This document shows, one piece after another, positions 56,370 to 64,000 of a DNA stretch of 64,000 nt. The notes below the pieces were generated by a model, which was not told the origin of the DNA, made no database searches, and saw only the letters and a program-made list of their open reading frames with translations. Position 1 is the first letter of the stretch; every line of letters begins with the position of its first letter. The stretch lies in assembly GCA_963971305.1 (NCBI GenBank), contig OZ020306.1, forward strand, positions 72,513,022-72,577,021. Direction: 5' to 3'. The position numbers and the translations under genes were made by a program. Origin of the DNA: Arcuatula senhousia. Lineage: Eukaryota > Mollusca > Bivalvia > Mytilida > Mytilidae.

Positions 56370-58832
56370 GAAAACGATTATTTTCGATTCGGAAAAAATA
56401 TATATCGCCAAGTCATTGGTATCCCTATGGGAACTAAATGTGTTCCAAGAGAGAGAGAAAGGGAGTCCAACTGTGGGTCAATGATTTTTTCATCCCTGAG
56501 GTGGATCGAATCACGAACCATGGTGTTAGAAACCCAACTCGTTAACAACTTTCCTATTGAAATTCCCTTAATTGCATAACATTGAAGGCTGCTGGTGGTT
56601 TTCCATTGTGGTTTTTCTAAATTGCCGTTTAATTGTGGGTTGGGTGTTAGAAACCCAACTCGTTAACAAATTTCCTATTGAAATTCCCTAATTGCATAAC
56701 ATTGAAGGCTGCTGGTGGTTGTCCATTGTGTTTTTTTCTAAATTGCCGTTTAATTGTGGGTTGTGTCGCGTACACTTATTCCACATCTCATTATTTTCTA
56801 TATAGGACTTTTTTAAAATGCATTTTGCATCGTCCGAAAATTATGAAACTTCGATCTCTTTATATTTCTTCAAGGAAATATTAATAATCAATTAGAAAAC
56901 TGCGAGTCGCAGCTTACAATGGAAAGCTTACATGGAAGTGCCCCGGTCCCGCAAGCATGAGTTAAATCAAATTATTAATTAGAAGATGCATATGTATGTA
57001 CATGATATAGGAATGATTTAAAAATATTTTGAAAATCCACCAAGGCAATAAAGACCGAGAGTTTGACGAACGGGAGGAAGAGCGGATCGAGTCGACGGAC
57101 AGAACTTATGGCAATATTGCTAGCAAACGGAGCTTAAACATTAGGTTGGACAAAAAGTATATCTGATGAGACTTTTCAGTAAAAGTTACCTGAAGTGGTA
57201 AATCTGATTTTCCCATAGAGCAACTGGGGTGTGTCACACAGGAAAATAGTTCAATATCATCAGAACATAATACAGAAAGCCTTCCTGGCCAGTAATAATA
57301 ACTTACTAATTAACAATCCTTAGGTGTAACTTAACAATAGTAATTTTAAAACGTGACAAACCAAATAATGAAATTATTAATGCTCACTCAAGTTGATTGC
57401 TAAAGACCTGTCGGACTCCTACATCCTCTTAGGATCTGAGCCGATATGATTATTTTCAGGAAGCAACATAAAAATCAATTGAAATTTGACCGGCAGATTT
57501 GTCAAACGGTTTGCTCTTAGCGATTTTCAGACACCTCAGACTCCTACTGCCCTTTTGGTGGGGAAGAGGTCCCATGATTGGGCACCTAAACCCATAAACA
57601 TATAGTTTTATGGGAATATCTCAATAAATGTGTCCCTTATCACAGAGAAGAACGAGAGATGAAGAATATACAATTTATGAAATAGATAATTTAAAATATA
57701 ATAAAATATGAAACAAAGGATATGGAATTGTCAAAATATAATATAGAATATTAAGAATAAAAAATAAAAAATGTAAAATAAATGAAACCGAAAAAAAAAT
57801 TAAAAAACATATAATTTTTACTGGTGGCGGAGATTACATTCCATACAGTGCGAGTTGGTTAACGTCTTTAACGTTTATAAAATAAAACTACATACATGTA
57901 CATCTTAATTTACCTGTTTGAAGATCTGAAACATGACCTTTCACATCTTTCATATCTGGAATAAAAGAGAGATGACTTTCAAAATAAAGAAAATGTTCAT
58001 GAAAATAAAACAAAGAATTGATATCCTAGATGCTTTAATGGATTCGTTTTTGTCATTTTCTCTGGACTATGAGATTAATCATTCAAGTTCGGTAGTTTTG
58101 TTATTACCTTTATCAAATGTGATAGAGAACAATCGTGAATAACAAATTATTGCATGTTTTGTACAAATAATAGCATTTCTTTATATCAGATCAAAGATTG
58201 GTCACTCTTCATGTTAAAGAATTTCAGTCTGATTTCGGAACCCTCCTAGACATTACCATTTAATACTGGAGAAATGTTTTGCTCACTGATAAGTTTCTGA
58301 TTATATACACCTTAAAAACCAACCTTGGAAAAATTCTTGAAATAATTCATACAACAATATCTTTTTTAAAGCAAAAACGTCACAATATTAAAGTTATGTA
58401 AAATCTAGAATTTTCTGAATTCCCGACGAAGTTTTGAAGCCATATACATTTGTATGTTGGAAACGAGCACACCAAGGTGTATATCATATCGGATCCTTAA
58501 CGCTTTTTTGACGCTATTCGATTCCTTTACAACTGGAGTCCGGATACTTTACAATCAAAATAGGAAAAGTGCATACGTGGTGGATTTATGAATTGAAAAA
58601 AATCCATATCCAAAGAAAATAGACCTTCAGTTGTTTTAATGACGGAACATTGCGATCAGTAAAGTAAGTGTTCCATTTTTAACCTCGTTTGATCTTTAAA
58701 TTAAACTCTACAACATGAGTTTACATGAAAGACCAAGTATTAAAACGTGAATAATAGACGATATTGAGATGTGGAATAAGTGTACGCGACACAACAAACA
58801 TAAACAGACAGCAATTCAAAAAAATCACAACG
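56370..58832 (+). repeat. Macrosatellite unit 5
   Basis: 2,463 bp. The GA tract reads AGAGAGAGAAAGGG, and a base is missing in AATTCCCTAATTGC near 56686. Confidence 0.88.
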
Positions 58833-61296
58833 GAAAACGATTATTTTCGATTCGGAAAAAATATATATCGCCAAGTCATTGGTATCTCTATGGGAACTAA
58901 ATGTGTTCCAAGAGAGAGAGAGAGGGAGTCCAACTGTGGGTCAATGATTTTTTCATCCCTGAGGTGGATCGAATCACGAACCATGGTGTTAGAAACCCAA
59001 CTCGTTAACAACTTTCCTATTGAAATTCCCTTAATTGCATAACATTGAAGGCTGCTGGTGGTTGTCCATTGTGGTTTTTCTAAATTGCCGTTTAATTGTG
59101 GGTTGGGTGTTAGAAACCCAACTCGTTAACAAATTTCCTATTGAAATTCCCTTAATTGCATAACATTGAAGGCTGCTGGTGGTTGTCCATTGTGTTTTTT
59201 TCTAAATTGCCGTTTAATTGTGGGTTGTGTCGCGTACACTTATTCCACATCTCATTATTTTCTATATAGGACTTTTTTAAAATGCATTTTGCATCGTCCG
59301 AAAATTATGAAACTTCGATCTCTTTATATTTCTTCAAGGAAATATTAATAATCAATTAGAAAACTGCGAGTCGCAGCTTACAATGGAAAGCTTACATAGA
59401 AGTGCCCCGGTCCCGCAAGCATGAGTTAAATCAAATTATTAATTAGAAGATGCATATGTATGTACATGATATAGGAATGATTTAAAAATATTTTGAAAAT
59501 CCACCAAGGCAATAAAGACCGAGAGTTTGACGAACGGGAGGAAGAGCGGATCGAGTCGACGGACAGAACTTATGGCAATATTGCTAGCAAACGGAGCTTA
59601 AACATTAGGTTGGACAAAAAGTATATCTGATGAGACTTTTCAGTAAAAGTTACCTGAAGTGGTAACTCTGATTTTCCCATAGAGCAACTGGGGTGTGTCA
59701 CACAGGAAAATAGTTCAATATCATCAGAACATAATACAGAAAGCCTTCCTGGCCAGTAATAATAACTTACTAATTAACAATCCTTAGGTGTAACTTAACA
59801 ATAGTAATTTTAAAACGTGACAAACCAAATAATGAAATTATTAATGCTCACTTAAGTTGATTGCTAAAGACCTGTCGGACTCCTACATCCTCTTAGGATC
59901 TGAGCCGATATGATTATTTTCAGGAAGCAACATAAAAATCAATTGAAATTTGACCGGCAGATTTGTCAAACGGTTTGCTCTTAGCGATTTTCAGACACCT
60001 CAGACTCCTACTGCCCTTTTGGTGGGGAAGAGGTCCCATGATTGGGCACCTAAACCCATAAACATATAGTTTTATGGGAATATCTCAATAAATGTGTCCC
60101 TTATCACAGAGAAGAACGAGAGATGAAGAATATACAATTTATGAAATAGATAATTTAAAATATAATAAAATATGAAACAAAGGATATGGAATTGTCAAAA
60201 TATAATATAGAATATTAAGAATAAAAAATAAAAAATGTAAAATAAATGAAACCGAAAAAAAAATTAAAAAACATATAATTTTTACTGGTGGCGGAGATTA
60301 CATTCCATACAGTGCGAGTTGGTTAACGTCTTTAACGTTTATAAAATAAAACTACATACATGTACATCTTAATTTACCTGTTTGAAGATCTGAAACATGA
60401 CCTTTCACATCTTTCATATCTGGAATAAAAGAGAGATGACTTTCAAAATAAAGAAAATGTTCATGAAAATAAAACAAAGAATTGATATCCTAGATGCTTC
60501 AATGGATTCGTTTTTGTCATTTTCTCTGGACTATGAGATTAATCATTCAAGTTCGGTAGTTTTGTTATTACCTTTATCAAATGTGATAGAGAACAATCGT
60601 GAATAACAAATTATTGCATGTTTTGTACAAATAATAGCATTTCTTTATATCAGATCAAAGATTGGTCACTCTTCATGTTAAAGAATTTCAGTCTGATTTC
60701 GGAACCCTCCTAGACATTACCATTTAATACTGGAGAAATGTTTTGCTCACTGATAAGTTTCTGATTATATACACCTTAAAAACCAACCTTGGAAAAATTC
60801 TTGAAATAATTCATACAACAATATCTTTTTTAAAGCAAAAACGTCACAATATTAAAGTTATGTAAAATCTAGAATTTTCTGAATTCCCGACGAAGTTTTG
60901 AAGCCATATACATTTGTATGTTGGAAACGAGCACACCAAGGTGTATATCATATCGGATCCTTAACGCTTTTTTGACGCTATTCGATTCCTTTACAACTGG
61001 AGTCCGGATACTTTACAATCAAAATAGGAAAAGTGCATACGTGGTGGATTTATGAATTGAAAAAAATCCATATCCAAAGAAAATAGACCTTCAGTTGTTT
61101 TAATGACGGAACATTGCGATCAGTAAAGTAAGTGTTCCATTTTTAACCTCGTTTGATCTTTAAATTAAACTCTACAACATGAGTTTACATGAAAGACCAA
61201 GTATTAAAACGTGAATAATAGACGATATTGAGATGTGGAATAAGTGTACGCGACACAACAAACATAAACAGACAGCAATTCAAAAAAATCACAACG
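58833..61296 (+). repeat. Macrosatellite unit 6
   Basis: 2,464 bp. The RT scrap reads GISMG rather than GIPMG, a change shared with units 7 and 8. A private CTCACTTAAG lies near 59848. Confidence 0.88.
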
Positions 61297-63760
61297 GAAA
61301 ACGATTATTTTCGATTCGGAAAAAATATATATCGCCAAGTCATTGGTATCTCTATGGGAACTAAATGTGTTCCAAGAGAGAGAGAGAGGGAGTCCAACTG
61401 TGGGTCAATGATTTTTTCATCCCTGAGGTGGATCGAATCACGAACCATGGTGTTAGAAACCCAACTCGTTAACAACTTTCCTATTGAAATTCCCTTAATT
61501 GCATAACATTGAAGGCTGCTGGTGGTTGTCCATTGTGGTTTTTCTAAATTGCCGTTTAATTGTGGGTTGGGTGTTAGAAACCCAACTCGTTAACAAATTT
61601 CCTATTGAAATTCCCTTAATTGCATAACATTGAAGGCTGCTGGTGGTTGTCCATTGTGTTTTTTTCTAAATTGCCGTTTAATTGTGGGTTGTGTCGCGTA
61701 CACTTATTCCACATCTCATTATTTTCTATATAGGACTTTTTTAAAATGCATTTTGCATCGTCCGAAAATTATGAAACTTCGATCTCTTTATATTTCTTCA
61801 AGGAAATATTAATAATCAATTAGAAAACTGCGAGTCGCAGCTTACAATGGAAAGCTTACATAGAAGTGCCCCGGTCCCGCAAGCATGAGTTAAATCAAAT
61901 TATTAATTAGAAGATGCATATGTATGTACATGATATAGGAATGATTTAAAAATATTTTGAAAATCCACCAAGGCAATAAAGACCGAGAGTTTGACGAACG
62001 GGAGGAAGAGCGGATCGAGTCGACGGACAGAACTTATGGCAATATTGCTAGCAAACGGAGCTTAAACATTAGGTTGGACAAAAAGTATATCTGATGAGAC
62101 TTTTCAGTAAAAGTTACCTGAAGTGGTAACTCTGATTTTCCCATAGAGCAACTGGGGTGTGTCACACAGGAAAATAGTTCAATATCATCAGAACATAATA
62201 CAGAAAGCCTTCCTGGCCAGTAATAATAACTTACTAATTAACAATCCTTAGGTGTAACTTAACAATAGTAATTTTAAAACGTGACAAACCAAATAATGAA
62301 ATTATTAATGCTCACTCAAGTTGATTGCTAAAGACCTGTCGGACTCCTACATCCTCTTAGGATCTGAGCCGATATGATTATTTTCAGGAAGCAACATAAA
62401 AATCAATTGAAATTTGACCGGCAGATTTGTCAAACGGTTTGCTCTTAGCGATTTTCAGACACCTCAGACTCCTACTGCCCTTTTGGTGGGGAAGAGGTCC
62501 CATGATTGGGCACCTAAACCCATAAACATATAGTTTTATGGGAATATCTCAATAAATGTGTCCCTTATCACAGAGAAGAACGAGAGATGAAGAATATACA
62601 ATTTATGAAATAGATAATTTAAAATATAATAAAATATGAAACAAAGGATATGGAATTGTCAAAATATAATATAGAATATTGAGAATAAAAAATAAAGAAT
62701 GTAAAATAAATGAAACCGAAAAAAAAATTAAAAAACATATAATTTTTACTGGTGGCGGAGATTACATTCCATACAGTGCGAGTTGGTTAACGTCTTTAAC
62801 GTTTATAAAATAAAACTACATACATGTACATCTTAATTTACCTGTTTGAAGATCTGAAACATGACCTTTCACATCTTTCATATCTGGAATAAAAGAGAGA
62901 TGACTTTCAAAATAAAGAAAATGTTCATGAAAATAAAGCAAAGAATTGATATCCTAGATGCTTCAATGGATTCGTTTTTGTCATTTTCTCTGGACTATGA
63001 GATTGATCATTCAAGTTCGGTAGTTTTGTTATTACCTTTATCAAATGTGATAGAGAACAATCGTGAATAACAAATTATTGCATGTTTTGTACAAATAATA
63101 GCATTTCTTTATATCAGATCAAAGATTGGTCACTCTTCATGTTTAAGAATTTCAGTCTGATTTCGGAACCCTCCTAGACATTACCATTTAATACTGGAGA
63201 AATGTTTTGCTCACTGATAAGTTTCTGATTATATACACCTTAAAAACCAACCTTGGAAAAATTCTTGAAATAATTCATACAACAATATCTTTTTTAAAGC
63301 AAAAACGTCACAATATTAAAGTTATGTAAAATCTAGAATTTTCTGAATTCCCGACGAAGTTTTGAAGCCATATACATTTGTATGTTGGAAACGAGCACAC
63401 CAAGGTGTATATCATATCGGATCCTTAACGCTTTTTTGACGCTATTCGATTCCTTTACAACTGGAGTCCGGATACTTTACAATCAAAATAGGAAAAGTGC
63501 ATACGTGGTGGATTTATGAATTGAAAAAAATCCATATCCAAAGAAAATAGACCTTTAGTTGTTTTAATGACGGAACATTGCGATCAGTAAAGTAAGTGTT
63601 CCATTTTTAACCTCGTTTGATCTTTAAATTAAACTCTACAACATGAGTTTACATGAAAGACCAAGTATTAAAACGTGAATAATGGACGATATTGAGATGT
63701 GGAATAAGTGTACGCGACACAACAAACATAAACAGACAGCAATTCAAAAAAATCACAACG
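61297..63760 (+). repeat. Macrosatellite unit 7
   Basis: 2,464 bp. GISMG variant as in unit 6; private ATAAAGCAAAG near 62933 and GTTTAAGAATTTC near 63141. Confidence 0.88.
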
Positions 63761-64000
63761 GAAAACGATTATTTTCGATTCGGAAAAAATATATATCGCC
63801 AAGTCATTGGTATCTCTATGGGAACTAAATGTGTTCCAAGAGAGAGAGAGAGGGAGTCCAACTGTGGGTCAATGATTTTTTCATCCCTGAGGTGGATCGA
63901 ATCACGAACCATGGTGTTAGAAACCCAACTCGTTAACAACTTTCCTATTGAAATTCCCTTAATTGCATAACATTGAAGGCTGCTGGTGGTTGTCCATTGT
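63761..64000 (+). repeat. Macrosatellite unit 8, cut by the window end
   Basis: First 240 bases of another unit, GISMG variant. The array continues beyond the window. Confidence 0.88.

Larger units (their letters stand above)
39851..64000 (+). repeat. Macrosatellite of ~2.46-kb head-to-tail units
   Basis: Taking GAAAACGATT as the phase point, units start at 39851, 45589, 51447, 53917, 56370, 58833, 61297 and 63761, and the array runs off the window end. Units 3-7 are 2,470, 2,453, 2,463, 2,464 and 2,464 bp. Units 1 and 2 are 5,738 and 5,858 bp because each holds a 3.46-kb Naiad. Units are nearly identical. Each contains a scrap of Penelope-like RT (RFGKNIYRQVIGIPMG), a GA microsatellite, a 120-bp direct duplication (in units 2-7), a 30-bp inverted repeat spanning about 490 bp, and about 1.9 kb of AT-rich DNA. 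No unit encodes a plausible full protein. Confidence 0.9.

Noticed and set aside
51447..64000. CRISPR or prokaryotic repeat locus
   Set aside because: Units are 2.46 kb and eukaryotic transposon-derived; there are no short repeats with unique spacers anywhere in the window.

Overview
This window looks like accessory, repeat-dominated DNA from an invertebrate animal, most likely a mollusc and probably a bivalve. That is an inference. The DNA is AT-rich, the transposon genes are interrupted by spliceosomal-type introns, and the mobile elements (Naiad-type Penelope retroelements, a Helentron with OTU and endonuclease domains, tRNA-headed SINEs, hairpin-ended repeats) are of kinds known to be abundant in molluscs. 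I recognise no host cellular gene. Every protein-coding region I can support belongs to a mobile element, and almost all are broken.

Layout. 1-600: end of a Penelope-type reverse transcriptase. 586-3710: a CT-rich low-complexity array, split by a 784-bp DNA transposon with a 5-bp target duplication. 3712-3992: a tRNA-headed SINE. 4.0-16 kb: AT-rich DNA with two solo Naiad 3' ends, several short tandem arrays, a MITE, a second SINE-like head, and an inverted-orientation partner (10.0-11.5 kb) of the first low-complexity array. 16.1-30.8 kb: a minus-strand Helentron (rolling-circle transposon) whose 5' two-thirds is tandemly duplicated. Reading in its own direction it has a small first exon, an OTU protease, lysine-rich repeats, a zinc-binding exon, an intron carrying a 171-bp tandem-repeat element, then HUH Rep, Pif1-type helicase and an AP-type endonuclease. 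32.4-38.1 kb: a MITE, then a chain of unclassified repeat elements that end in AAT-rich tails and fold-back hairpins. 39.1-39.85 kb: a decayed Penelope-type relic. 39.85-64 kb: a head-to-tail array of ~2.46-kb units seeded by a piece of that relic. The first two units each carry a nested 3.46-kb Naiad element; units without the insert show the empty target site.

How the parts work together. In the Naiad, the N-terminal GIY-YIG nuclease would nick the target and the C-terminal telomerase-like reverse transcriptase would copy the RNA from the nick. In the Helentron, Rep nicks and joins, the helicase unwinds, and OTU and endonuclease are accessory domains. Neither looks fully intact. The Naiad has a frameshift before RT motif B. 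The Helentron has a nonsense codon, several frameshifts and a damaged Walker A motif. The recent activity visible here is amplification: unequal exchange of the 2.46-kb units, duplication of the Helentron, and change in copy number of the intronic 171-bp repeats (9 versus 7).
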